64,000 nucleotides of DNA from Eudorina sp. 2006-703-Eu-15 (lineage: Eukaryota > Chlorophyta > Chlorophyceae > Chlamydomonadales > Volvocaceae), in assembly GCA_003117195.1 (NCBI GenBank), contig BDSI01000246.1:1-64000 (forward strand), in the 5' to 3' direction. This document shows positions 54,956 through 64,000 of this stretch, in pieces. The notes beneath the pieces were generated by a model. It ran no database searches, was not told where the DNA came from, and saw only the letters and a program-made list of their open reading frames with translations. Every line of letters begins with the position of its first letter. Position 1 is the first letter of the stretch. Both the position numbers and the translations under genes were made by a program.

Positions 54956-55044
54956 CTGCCCCTTCGTCCTCCCGCCCGCGCCGCGCCCCCCGTCCCGCTT
55001 GCGGTCGCCCGCCCTCCTGTCGCCCCCCGTTTTGCCCCCTGGGC
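54956..55044 (+). CDS. psaA: Photosystem I P700 apoprotein A1, exon 1 (A-to-C recoded)
   Basis: First exon of psaA. CTG (ATG) 54,956 reads LPLRPPARAAPPVPLAVARP, i.e. MTI-TP-REAKKV-IAVDRN. PV-TSFEKWA follows, and the exon stops inside the Ala codon. The next bases, GTGCG at 55,045-55,049, are the group II intron 5' splice consensus. An 89-base first exon ending at this point is the arrangement of the trans-spliced Chlamydomonas psaA, where exons 2 and 3 lie elsewhere. I saw no exon 2 or 3 here. Position after rps8 also agrees. Confidence 0.9.
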
Positions 55045-55890
55045 GTGCGCCCTGCCCTCGGGCTTTGCCCCCTTGCCTTCTCCCCTCTCCCCCCCCCTTC
55101 GCTCGGCTTCTGGTCTCGTCTTCCTTGTCGGCTTGGCCTCTCCCCCCCCCTGCCTTCGTCCCCCTCTCGCCCTTCCGCCTCCCTCCTTTTTTCTCTCGTC
55201 CCCCTGCCCCCTCCCCCTCCTCTTCGCCCCGTTTTGCGTCTCCTTTGTTTTTTTGCTGCCCCCGTCCCCCTGCTTTCGTCTTTTCCTCCCCCCTCCCCTC
55301 TTGCTTCCTCCCTGCCTCCCGCTCTTTTCCCTGGCTTCTTTTGTGCCTGGCTCCCCGTCCTTTCCTCCTTCCTTTTCGTCTCCTCGCCCTGTTGGCCGCG
55401 CGGCTGCGGCCCCCGCCTCCTCCTCGTTCTCCGCTCGGTTCCCCTCCTCTCCCGTGCCTTTTTTCGTTTCTCCTCTTTCCTTTTCCGTCCTTCCGGTCTT
55501 CCCCCCCCCTCGTCTTCCCTCCCTTCGGGTGTCCCTCGCCTCTTTCCTTCCTCCCCTCTGTTCTTGCCCCTCCCCTCCCCCCCCGCCCCCTCCCCCCCCC
55601 CCTTCCTTCCGTCCCTTTCCCCCCGTTTTCTGTCCCCTCTGGGTTCCCGGGCGCGTCCTCCTCTTTTCTTCTTTGTTCTTTTTTGTCTTCCCCGGTTTCC
55701 TCTCTGCGGCCCCTCCTGTGTCCCCGTGCTTCCCCTCCGGGCCGTCCCCGGCGGCCGCCGTTCCTTCTTCGTCGTTCCCCTTCGCTGCTTTTGTTGTCTT
55801 TTCCGGTTCCCCCCCCGGGGCCTCCCTGTCTTCTTTGTCCCCTCTTCCCCTTCCGGGCCCCCTGCCCTTCCCCCCCGGGGCCCGCCCGCT
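55045..55890 (+). other. Probable 5' part of psaA trans-spliced group II intron
   Basis: Begins with GTGCG directly after the exon. The 3' limit is unknown; I stop at the next A-bearing island. Intron secondary structure cannot be checked with A masked as C. Confidence 0.55.
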
Positions 55891-56610
55891 ATCCCTTTTG
55901 GTTCTTCTTTAGGAAGACGAACACATTTCGTTTGTCCCCTTTAGTTCCCGATAAGGGGCCCCCCCCCCCGTCGCTCCCGTCCCCTTCGCGGCCCCGGGCC
56001 GGCCCCGCTGTTGTCTCTTTCGGTTCGCGGCCTTGCCCCGGCCCCCCGCCGGGCCTCCTCCCTGTTCGTTTTTATTTCCCCTCTCGGGCCGCCTCGGCCG
56101 GCCGGCTTTTGTCCCGCCCCCGGGCCCCTGCCCGGTCCCCCGCCCTCCCCCCGCTCCGGTCGCCTTTCTGCTGTCCTCCCCCCCGGTTTCCTTCCCCCTT
56201 TTTCTCCTGTTCCGCCTTGTAATTTATTTTCCTTTTGTCTTCCCCTCCGGTTCGTCTCCCTTGTCCCCTTTGGGGAACCGTAGGGGCCCCGGGCGCCCCC
56301 CGGGGCCGCCCGGGGCCGCCTCGCTTCCCCCTTCGGGGGGCCCGCCTTGCCGGCTCCCTCTTCCCTTCCCGGGCCCGGGCCCCTTTCCCCGTGGTCCCCC
56401 CCTCCGGGGGCCGCCCCCTTTCCCCTCCGGTTCCCCTTCCCCTCCGGTTCGTCTCCCTTGTCCCCTTTGGGGCCCCGTCGGGGCCCCGGGCGCCCCCCGG
56501 GGTTCCCCTCCGGGGCCGCCCGGGGTTCCCCGGCGGGGCCGCCCTCGTTCCCCTTTGGGGCCCCCTTCCCTCCCTGCTTTCCCCGTACTTTAGGGCATTT
56601 TAGGTTCCTT
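55891..56610 (+). repeat. A-bearing repeat cluster after psaA exon 1
   Basis: 55,891-55,955 has a variant hairpin (GTTCTTC...GAAGACGAAC) and CCCGATAAGGGG. 56,239-56,300 is an A-bearing copy of the dispersed element, matching 8,044-8,105 over 62 bases. 56,418-56,560 has converted copies. Adenines end near 56,606. Confidence 0.75.
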
Positions 56611-59600
56611 TTTGGTTCCCCTGTGGGGGCCTCCGTTTCTGTCCCTTCTCCCGTTGTTGCTTCCCCTTCCTTTTCTTCCCCCCTCCGTTTTTCTCTTGTT
56701 TCCTCCCTTTCCTTCCCTGCTTTGCCGCCTCTGCTTTTTCCCGTTTCTTTTTCCCTCCGTTCCTCTTCTGTTTTTCCCTTCCCTCTTTCCGCGGCCTCCT
56801 TCCCCCCGGTTGCCCCTTCCTCTTTTGTTTTCCCCTCGTTTTTTTCCCGTTTGTCTCTTTCCCTTTTGGCCTTTCCCTCCCTTCTCCCCGTCCCTCCTCC
56901 CCTGGCCCCCCCCCCCCCCCTTCTGCGGTCTCTCCCGTTGCCTCGGTTTCCGCCTTTGTTGCCCTTCTCGCCGTCTTCCTTGCCGTCCTCTTCCTGGGTT
57001 TGTTTTCCCTCGTTTCTTTGCTTTTGTTTTTCCCCGTCGTTGCGGTCCCCGCTTTTGTTTCCTTTTCCTCGCCGGTCTCCCCCGTCCCTCCTCTCCCTTT
57101 TTTGTTCCCGTCCTCGTCGTCCCTTTTGTCCGCCGTGGCCTCCTTCCGCCCTCTTTTTTTCTCCCCCGTTTTCGCTGCTCTTTCCGGCGTGGTTTCCCTC
57201 GTTTTCTTCCCGTCCCTTCTTTTGTCGTTGTTTGGTTCGCTGCCTCCCTCCTCGTTCCTCCCGTTGTTTTTTTCCTCGTTTTTCCTGTCTTCCGTTTTCC
57301 CTCCCGCTTCCGCGGCCCCCGCTCTTGTTGCTCCCCCCCGCCCTCTCCTGCGCTGGTCCTCCTTGCGTTCCTCCCGGTCCTGTTGGCGCCTCCCTTCCTT
57401 GCTTTGGCCTTTGTTTTCCTCCCTTCTCCCGTTTTTTTATTCTACGAGCTACAGCTTTTTTAGTATTGTTTTTTTCTTGTTTTTGTATCTGTCCCTCCGC
57501 CTTTCCTGTCCGTCCCTTTTTCCTCCTCCCCTTCGCGTTTGGTTTCTTTTTTTGCTTTTTCCTTCCTTTTTTTTCGCGGTGTTTCTGCCCTTCCTCCCTG
57601 TTTTTCCCCTGCTCTGCCGCCCTTCCCCCGTCTCCCCCCTCCCGGCGCCTCCCCCCTTTGCTTTGTTCTCCTCCCTTGCTCCCTCTTCTCCGCCTTCCCC
57701 GGCCTCTCTGTTTGCCCCTCCCGGCCCGCCCCTTCGTTTCCCCCTTGTCTTGGCGCCTTTGTCCCTCCCGTCTCTTGAGAATTTTGTTTTTGTGTTTCTC
57801 TTATTGTTCCCCCCGCCTCTCGTCTTGCCCCTCCCCGCTTTGTTCTTCCCCCTTTTCGTCCCCCTTCCTCCCCGCCTGCCTCCCCCGGCCCCCTTGTCGT
57901 GTTTCGCGCTTCGTTTCTCTTTCGCTTTCCCTTTGCCCTCCTCTTCTTCGTTCCCGCCGCCTTTCCGTTCTCTCCTCCCTTCTGTCGTTTCGTCTTTCGC
58001 GTCTTCCTGTCTGGTTCTCCCCCCCTTTTCTCCTTGTTTGCTCCCGGTTTCCCCGCTCTCTCCTTTCCCTTCCCCGCCCCCCTTGTTTCTTCCCCCGTCT
58101 TTCTTTTTGCTCCTCTGTTTGTCCCTTGTTTCCCTCCCGCGGTCCCCCGCCGTCCCCCCCCCTTGTCTTCCTTCGTTTGTTGCTTTCCTTTTTTTTCCTT
58201 TTTTCTTCCTTCCCCGCCCTTTCCCCTTCCCCTGTCTCTGTCTTTTTCGCTCCTTCTCGTGCTTTCTCCTGCCTTTTTGTCGTCCTTGTTTTTTCCCCGC
58301 CTGTCTCCCGCGTTTTTTTCTTTGTGCTTTTTTTCTCGTCTCCCTCCTCTTTTGTTTCTTTTTTCTCCTTCCCTTTCCCCTTTGTTGTTTTTCTTCTTTT
58401 GTTCCCCCGCCCCTTGCCTCTTCGTCCTCTTCTCTCCTTTCGTCCGCCTTTCCCTCCCCCCCGCCGCGGTTTTCGCGTCGCCGTTCCCTCCCGTGCTCCT
58501 GCTCCTCCTCTCTCCCGCCGGCCTTTTGCTGCTCCTTTTTTCCGTCCTTTTTTCCTCCCCCCGCTTGCCCTCCCGTTTCTTTTTCCTTGTTTTTTTGTGC
58601 TTGTTGCCCTCTCTTTTTCTTTGTTTTCTTCCTCTCTCCCCCCTGCCTGCCTTCTCTTTTTTTTTTCTTCCTCCCCGCCTCTCTGTTCCCCCTTTCGTTT
58701 GCTTTTCCGGCTTTCCTCCTCCCTCCTCCGCTCTCTTCTCCTCCCCCTCTCCCCCCTCTCGCCCTCCTTTTTTTCTTTTTCAACTTTTTTAGTATTTTCT
58801 TCAATTTTTTTTGCTTGTTCGTTATTGCCCCCTGCCCTTTGTTTTTTCCCCCGCTCTCGCTTCCGTGCCTTTTTCCGTTTTGCCCTTCTTCTTTGTTTTT
58901 TGCGCCCCCCTTGTCCCTTTTTCTCTCTTTTTGCTTTTCCTCCCCTTTGCTTTCTTCCCCCCGGTTTCCCCTCCTGCCTCCTCTTTTTCCCCCTTTGTTT
59001 TGTTTTTTCTCCCCTGCGTTTCGCCCCTCCCGCCTCCTTTTGTAATTTTGTTTGAAGTCCGGTTGTCCCCTTTGTATCTCTTACGGGGCCTGCCCCGTTC
59101 GGTTGTTTTTTCTTGTCCCGTGTTCCTTGCTTCCTTCTCTTTCCTTTCTTTCCCCTTTGGTCTTCCCTTCTTCTTGTCTCCGCCTTGTTTCCTTCCTTCT
59201 CTGTTGCTTTTCTTTTCCCCGCCGTTTTTTCTTTTCTTTCCGCCCCTTGCTGCTCTCCTTGCCTGCTTTTTGCCCCGCCGCCGCGGTTCTCCTGTTCTTT
59301 TCCTTTTGCCTGTTCTTCCTTTCTTTTTTTTGCCTCCGCGTTCTTGTTTGTTGTTCCCGGTTGCTCCCCTTTTTCCCTTTTCTCCCCGTTTATTTAATTC
59401 TTTTGTTTGTTCTTGATTAAGTTGTTCGCGTTTTTCCATACGATAGGTTCTCTCCTTTTTTCCCCCGTTTGCTCGTGTCCTCGTTTTTTCCCTTCTTTTC
59501 TCCCTTCCTCCCCGTTCCCTCTCCCTCCCCTTCCCCTTCGGTTTTCCCCTCCTTTTTTTCTCTGCTTTTGTTTTCTTTCCCGCGGCCGCTTGCGTGTTTC

Positions 59601-62600
59601 TTTCCTGCGCCTCTTTTCCTCTTTCCTTGCTTGTCTTTTCTCCTGCTCCCCCGCCTCCCCTCTTCCCCCCTTTGCTTTCTTTCTCCCTCTCCTTTTTCCG
59701 GCCTTTGCTTTCTTTGCCTTTTTTGTGCCCTTCCTTTGTCCGTTTTTCCCCTTCTCTCTCCTTTGGGTTCGTTCCCGTTCGGTCCCCTCCGCGGCCCCCG
59801 GTTTTTTTCCGTTCTTCCCTTCTTCCCCCTTTCTCCTCTGCTGCTGTTTGTCTTTTTCTTTTCCGTTGGCCGCTTCTCCGCTGTTCTTTTTCTTGCCTTC
59901 TTTGTCCTCGCTGCTTTTCTCGTGTCGCCCTTCGTTGTTTCCGCTCCGGGCCCCTCTTGGTTCTTTCCGGCCTTCTCCGTTCCTCCTTCTTCCTGCCCCT
60001 CGCCGTTCTCTTTCCGTTTCTTCTCCTTCTCCCGCGGTTGCTCCCCTTTTCCCGTCTCCCCCTCCCCTTGTTTTGGCGTCCTCGCCCCTCCTGTCGTCTC
60101 TTTTTCCCCGTTCCTTGCCCTTGTTGCTTCTCCCTCCGCTTTGCCCCCCTTTTTGTCCCGCCCCTCTTTGTTTTCCTTGTTTGCTCGTGTTGCCTCTCCG
60201 TCTCCCCCCGTCCTGTCTCCTCCTGTTCTGCTCCTCCGCCTCTTCTTCTCTGTCCCCTCCGTTCTTCCTTTTTCGTTCCCCCCTGCGTTTTCGGTTGTCT
60301 CTTCCTCCCCGCCTCCCCCTCCCCTTTTCGTCCTCCCCGCTTCCCTGGTGTCTCGTCCCCCTGCTGCCGTCCCTCTTTCTCCCTTTGCTGCCGCTCCCGC
60401 CTCGTCCGTTTCCCTCCCCCCGTCTCCGCCTGCGTCGGTTTTGTTCTCCCGCCCCTTTTTTCCCCCGCGTTCCCTCCTTTTGTTTCTTGCTTCTTTTCGC
60501 TTTTTGTTTGCCGCTTCCGTTTCTCTTTCGGGCCGGCCGGCTTTTGCTTTCTGTCCCCTCCGGGGCCCCCTCCCCCCTTTGTCCCTCCGGCCGTCCCCTT
60601 TGGGCCCTCCCCTCCGTTGTTTTCGTGCTTGTTTCCGCCCCCCTCTCGCCCCTCGCGCCCCTCTCCTGTTTTTTTCCCCCGTCCCGCCGGTTTCTCCCCT
60701 CCCCCCCTCTTTTCCTTCCCGCTTTCCCCTCCGGCGCTTGCTTTCCCCCTGTTCCTTTTCTCGTTGGCCTCGTCCCCTCCTCCCGTCCTTTCCGTTTCCC
60801 CGCTTGTTCTTTTTGCCCCTCCCTTTTTCCCGGCCGTCCTCCCCCTCCTTTCTTCCCCTTCTTTTTCTTCTTTTTCTCTTCTGTCTCTCCTTTTCCCCGT
60901 TTCCGTTGCTTTTGTTTCTTTTTTTGTCGCGCCTTTTGCTTTCTTGTTGTTCCTTTTCCCGCTTTTGTTTCCGGTGCTCCTCCTCCTTGTTTTGCTCCCT
61001 TTTTCCCCCGTTGCTCCGCTTTCCGCCTTTTTGTTTTGGTTCCCGGTTGTCTTTTCGCCCCCGCGCTTTCCCCCGTTTTGCCTCTCTTCCTTTTGTCTTC
61101 TCTTCCTTTGTCCTCTGCTCTTTCTCTCGTTTGTTTTGTGTCCCCCCCGGGGCCGTCGTCCCTCCTTTTCCCTTTCTCCGTGTCTTCCTCTTCCGTCCCT
61201 CTTTCCGTCCGGCCGCCTTTGCCTCCCTTCCCCCTGCTTTTCCCTTTCCTCCCGTCTCTCCTGCCGGTGTCTCTTTCCCTTTGGGGCCTCCCTTTTTTGG
61301 TCTTTTCCCCGTCGTTTCCTCCCGGGGCCTCCCGTCTTCTTCCCCTTCCCCGTTTGTCCTTTCTTTTTGGTTCCCTCCTTCGTCTTCTCCGGTTTTGTTG
61401 TCTTTTTCTCTCCTCCTCTTCGTTGCTGCCCCTTTGGCTGCTCCCCTTGTTCCCCTCCCCTTCTCCCCCTTCCCCGCGCGGCCCCCTTGCTGCTTTCTTC
61501 GCCTTTTCTCCTGCTTGCTTTCCGGGCTTCTTTCCTTGTTTTTTTCTTGCCCGCCTCCCTGGCCCCGGCCCTCGTCTCCCTCGCCTTTGGTGCTTCCGCC
61601 TTTTTCTTCTTCCCCCCCCCGCTCCCCCCCTCCTTTCCCTCTTCTCCCGTTCCCCCTCGTCCCTCCCTTGCTCCTCCCTCGCCGCCTCCCTGCTTGCTCT
61701 TTCCTTCCCCGTTGTTTCCCCCGTTCTCTGCGCGCCTGTCCGCCCTCTCTCCTCCGTGCGTTTTTCTCTGTCGCCTTCCTTCCTCCCCCCGCCGTTTCCG
61801 GCCTTCCTTTCTCTGGCTCTGCTTGTGCTTTTTTTTGCTCCCGCCTCCGCTCTTGTGGTCCTCCCCCGCTCGGGTTTGTTCTTGTCTCCTCTCCTCCCTC
61901 CTCTGGCCTGCTCGCCCTCGCCCCCCGCCTTGTCGCCTCTCCCCCCTCCCTTTCCCCTTTTCTCCTCCGCCCTTGTTGCCCCTTTCCCCGCCGCTTTTGT
62001 TGTCCTCCCTCCCTCCCTCGCCCCCGCCGGCTTTTCCCCCCCCCCCCGTCCTTGTCCTCCCTCCCCCTTCCTCCTCCCTCCCCCCCGCTCCGCTCCCTGG
62101 CTTGCTCCCCCCCTGTCTCCTTTTCTGCTGGCCCCCTTCTCCCCTCGCCGCCTCCGGTCCTCTTGCCCGCTTCCTCCTCCCCGGCTCCCTGCCCCTTTGT
62201 TCTGTCCGGGCTCCTCCCCCTTTCCCCGCCGCTTTTCCCTTTTGCTCCCTCTTCTCCTGCTCCTCGTCGTTCTTTTGCCCTCTCCCCCTCTCTTTCCCTC
62301 CTCCGCCCCCCCCCGTCGCTCCCGCCCCTCTCTCCCGCTCCCCCCGGTCTTCCCCTCCCGCGTCCCCCTCCCTTCTCCTCGCTCCCCCTCCGCCCTTCCC
62401 CGCCCCCGTCCCTCCCCCTGCTCTCTCCCCCGCTTCTCCCCTTGCCTTCCCCCCGCCGTCCCGTCCTTCCTGCGCTGTTGCTGTTGGTCGCCTTCCCCCC
62501 TGCTCTTCCTTCCCCCTCTTCTCCCCTTTTCCCCCTTCCCCGCTTTGGCTTGGTGTTTCTCCTTCTGTTTGTTTCTCCCCCGTCCCCGCCGTCTGCCCTC

Positions 62601-62930
62601 CTTCTCTCCTCCTGCCCTTTCGGCCCTCCTTGCCGCCGCCCTCTCTGGTCTCCTGCCTGGCCTCCTCCCCCTGTTTTTCCCCCTGCCCCCTCCCCCCTGT
62701 TTTCCCCCTCCCCTCTGGCCCCCTCCCCTCCGTCCCCCTTGCCCCCTCTTCCGTCTCCTTTTTTCCCGGCTCTCTTTCCCTTCCTTTCTGTGTCCTTTCC
62801 CCCTCCTCTTTCCCTGCCGTCCCCCGTGCCCTCCGCGGCCCTGTTCTCCTCTCCCCTCTTTCGTCTGTTTTTCCCCTCTTCCGCTTTGCGCCCTTTCCGC
62901 GCGGTCTTTGTCCCCTTTCTTTCCCCCCCG
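56611..62930. other. T-rich region, no gene identified
   Basis: The base mix changes: T rises and C falls, most strongly at 56,700-60,100. A-bearing islands sit at 57,438-57,488, 57,776-57,806, 58,782-58,830, 59,043-59,095 and 59,390-59,450; two share CTTTTTTAGTATT (57,451 and 58,784). The complement is A-rich and would encode a Lys/Asn/Glu-rich protein, as large chlamydomonad plastid genes (tic214, ftsH-like, rpo) do, with T reading as G. That is inference only; I could not match any motif. Confidence 0.35.
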
Positions 62931-64000
62931 GCGCCTGTGTTCCCCTTCGGGTTTGTCGTTGTTTCTGTTCCCTTGTCCCTTTGGTTCGTTCCTTCCGGTT
63001 GTCTTCCCTTTGTTTCTCCTTTGTCCTCTCCCCGTCCCCTCCGGTTGTCCCTTTGTCCTCTGTGCTTGTCTTCCCCTCCGGGGCCCCCCTGTCGTCCCCT
63101 TTGTTTCTCCCTTGTCCCCGTCGGGGCCGGGCGCCGCCCCGGCTGGGCCGGGGCCCCGCCGGGGCCGCGCCCTGGCCTTCCCTTCCGTCCCCGTCGGGGC
63201 CCGCCCCCGTTTCTCGTCTTCCCCTCTGTTTCTCCCTTGTCTTCCCCGGCGGGGCCCCCCTCTGTTTTTCCCTTGTCCCCGTCGGGGCCGGGCGCCGCCC
63301 TCCGGGCCGGGCGCCGCCCTCCTTGTCCCCCCTGGGCCCCCGGTCCCCCCCCGGGGGTTCCCCCCGTTCTTCCCCTTCGGGGCCGCCGGGCCGGGCGCCG
63401 CCGTTCGTCCCCTTCTCGGGCCCCGTTTCCCTTCCCGGGCCCGGGCCGCGGCCCCCTCCCGCGCCCCCCCGGGGCCTTCCCCGTCCTTCCTTTTCCGGCC
63501 TCCCTCCTTTCCCGCCTTCCCTCCCGGCGCCCCCTTCCCCCGCTCCGCTGTCCTCTCCCGCGCCCGCTCCGCCCGCCGCTTTTTGGTTGTCCGTTCCTCC
63601 CTTCTTTTCCGTTCCGTCCCTGTTTCTTGGCCCTCCCTTCTTCGTTGGTTTTCTCCCCCTTTCCGCCGTTCCGGCGTGTTTTCTGTCCTCCCCCCCGCCT
63701 CCGTTTTCCTCTGTCCTGCCGCCCTTTTTTCTTCTCGTCCCCTGTTCTTTCCTCTCCGCTCTCTCCCCCTTTCTCCCCTTCTTCCCCTGTCTTCTTTTTT
63801 CCCCTGTGTCGCTTTCCCCGCCGCCCCCCTCTTTCTTTCCCCTCCTTTTGTTCCTCTTCGCTCCTTTTTCGCCCTTGGCTTTCCCTCCTGTTTCCTTTTT
63901 CCCCTCTCCCTTCCCCCTTCCTTCTCTCCCCTCTCTCCTTTCCCTCTCCCCTTTCTTCCCTTTTTTCCCCTCCTCCTCTTCTTCTTCTCCCCCCCCTCCC
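62931..64000 (+). repeat. Dispersed element cluster and spacer to window end
   Basis: 63,060-63,480 carries several elements (TTTGTTTCTCCCTTGTCCCC halves, GGGCGCCGCC, CCCCGTCGGGG palindromes), all converted. From 63,480 to the end is plain pyrimidine-rich spacer without a recognised gene. Confidence 0.6.

Larger units (their letters stand above)
1..64000. other. Plastid DNA with + strand adenine replaced by cytosine
   Basis: Nearly every adenine of the + strand appears as C, while T, G and genuine C are unchanged. Direct evidence: copies of the same repeat differ only at A positions (8 of 8 differences in the 14,835/14,880 pair; 3 of 3 in the 8,044/51,561 pair). Indirect evidence: more than a dozen conserved plastid proteins and five cloverleaf tRNAs appear only when C is allowed to stand for A. 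Composition agrees: C (about half) is roughly what A plus C would be if A matched T and C matched G, implying an original GC content near one third, normal for a plastid. The gene list is secure; the cause of the change is not. Confidence 0.93.

Noticed and set aside
59270..59300. GCCGCCGCGGT resembling the conserved 530 loop of small-subunit rRNA after A-to-C
   Set aside because: Only about 17 bases match with one mismatch, and no other 16S landmark is present nearby. No rRNA gene is claimed in this window.
1..64000. Nuclear polypyrimidine satellite or bacterial DNA
   Set aside because: The recoded genes are a coherent set of green-algal plastid genes in plastid order, which neither alternative explains.

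Overview
This window does not read as ordinary DNA. The + strand is almost free of adenine. I see no A in bases 1-1,386, about three between 22,050 and 37,160, and two between about 39,827 and 52,982. Three 60-base lines I counted held 87 C, 68 T, 25 G and 0 A. Stop codons on either strand need an A or its partner T in particular places, so all three forward frames stay open for more than 13 kb at a time. The resulting 'proteins' of up to 6,577 residues are artefacts.

The key to the window is that nearly every A has become C. A 39-base repeat at 14,835-14,873 contains eight A; its second copy at 14,880-14,918 is identical except that all eight are C. Once each C is read as 'C or A', real genes appear, all on the + strand. 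Amino acids collapse in a fixed way: Lys/Asn/Thr/Gln/His read as Pro, Ile/Met as Leu, Asp/Glu as Ala, Tyr and stop as Ser, and Leu(TTA) as Phe. ATG reads as CTG and TAA as TCC. On this basis I recognise petA, petD, chlB, tufA, chlL, rpl23, rpl2, rps19, rpl16, rpl14, rpl5, rps8, the first exon of psaA, and tRNAs for Arg(ACG), Leu(UAG), Ser(UGA), Arg(UCU) and Glu(UUC).

These are plastid genes of a green alga. The orders petA-petD-trnR(ACG)-chlB, tufA-trnE, and chlL-rpl23-rpl2-rps19-rpl16-rpl14-rpl5-rps8-psaA exon 1 match what I remember of Chlamydomonas. A 30-codon psaA first exon followed at once by a group II 5' splice site (GTGCG) also points to Chlamydomonadales. Light-independent chlorophyll synthesis (chlB, chlL), cytochrome b6f (petA, petD), photosystem I (psaA) and plastid translation (tufA, rpl/rps, tRNAs) are represented.

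Layout: petA, petD, trnR and chlB at 0.4-7.6 kb; trnL at 8.8 kb; a long gene-poor stretch to 24.9 kb; trnS at 24.9 kb and trnR(UCU) at 29.1 kb; tufA and trnE at 30.9-33.2 kb; spacer to 39.8 kb; chlL and the ribosomal-protein cluster at 39.8-54.3 kb; psaA exon 1 at 55.0 kb; then a T-rich stretch with no recognised gene to the end. Spacers are large and full of GC-rich hairpin repeats. Surviving adenines sit mostly in short islands, many of them in those hairpins.

I cannot decide from sequence alone whether the A-to-C change is in the molecule, in the base calls (for example a modified adenine read as C in single-orientation reads), or was introduced into the data. Taken literally, no gene here could be translated without C-to-A restoration. 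If genuine, it would be a previously undescribed state of plastid DNA. My reading was by eye, so other genes, especially on the - strand, may remain hidden.
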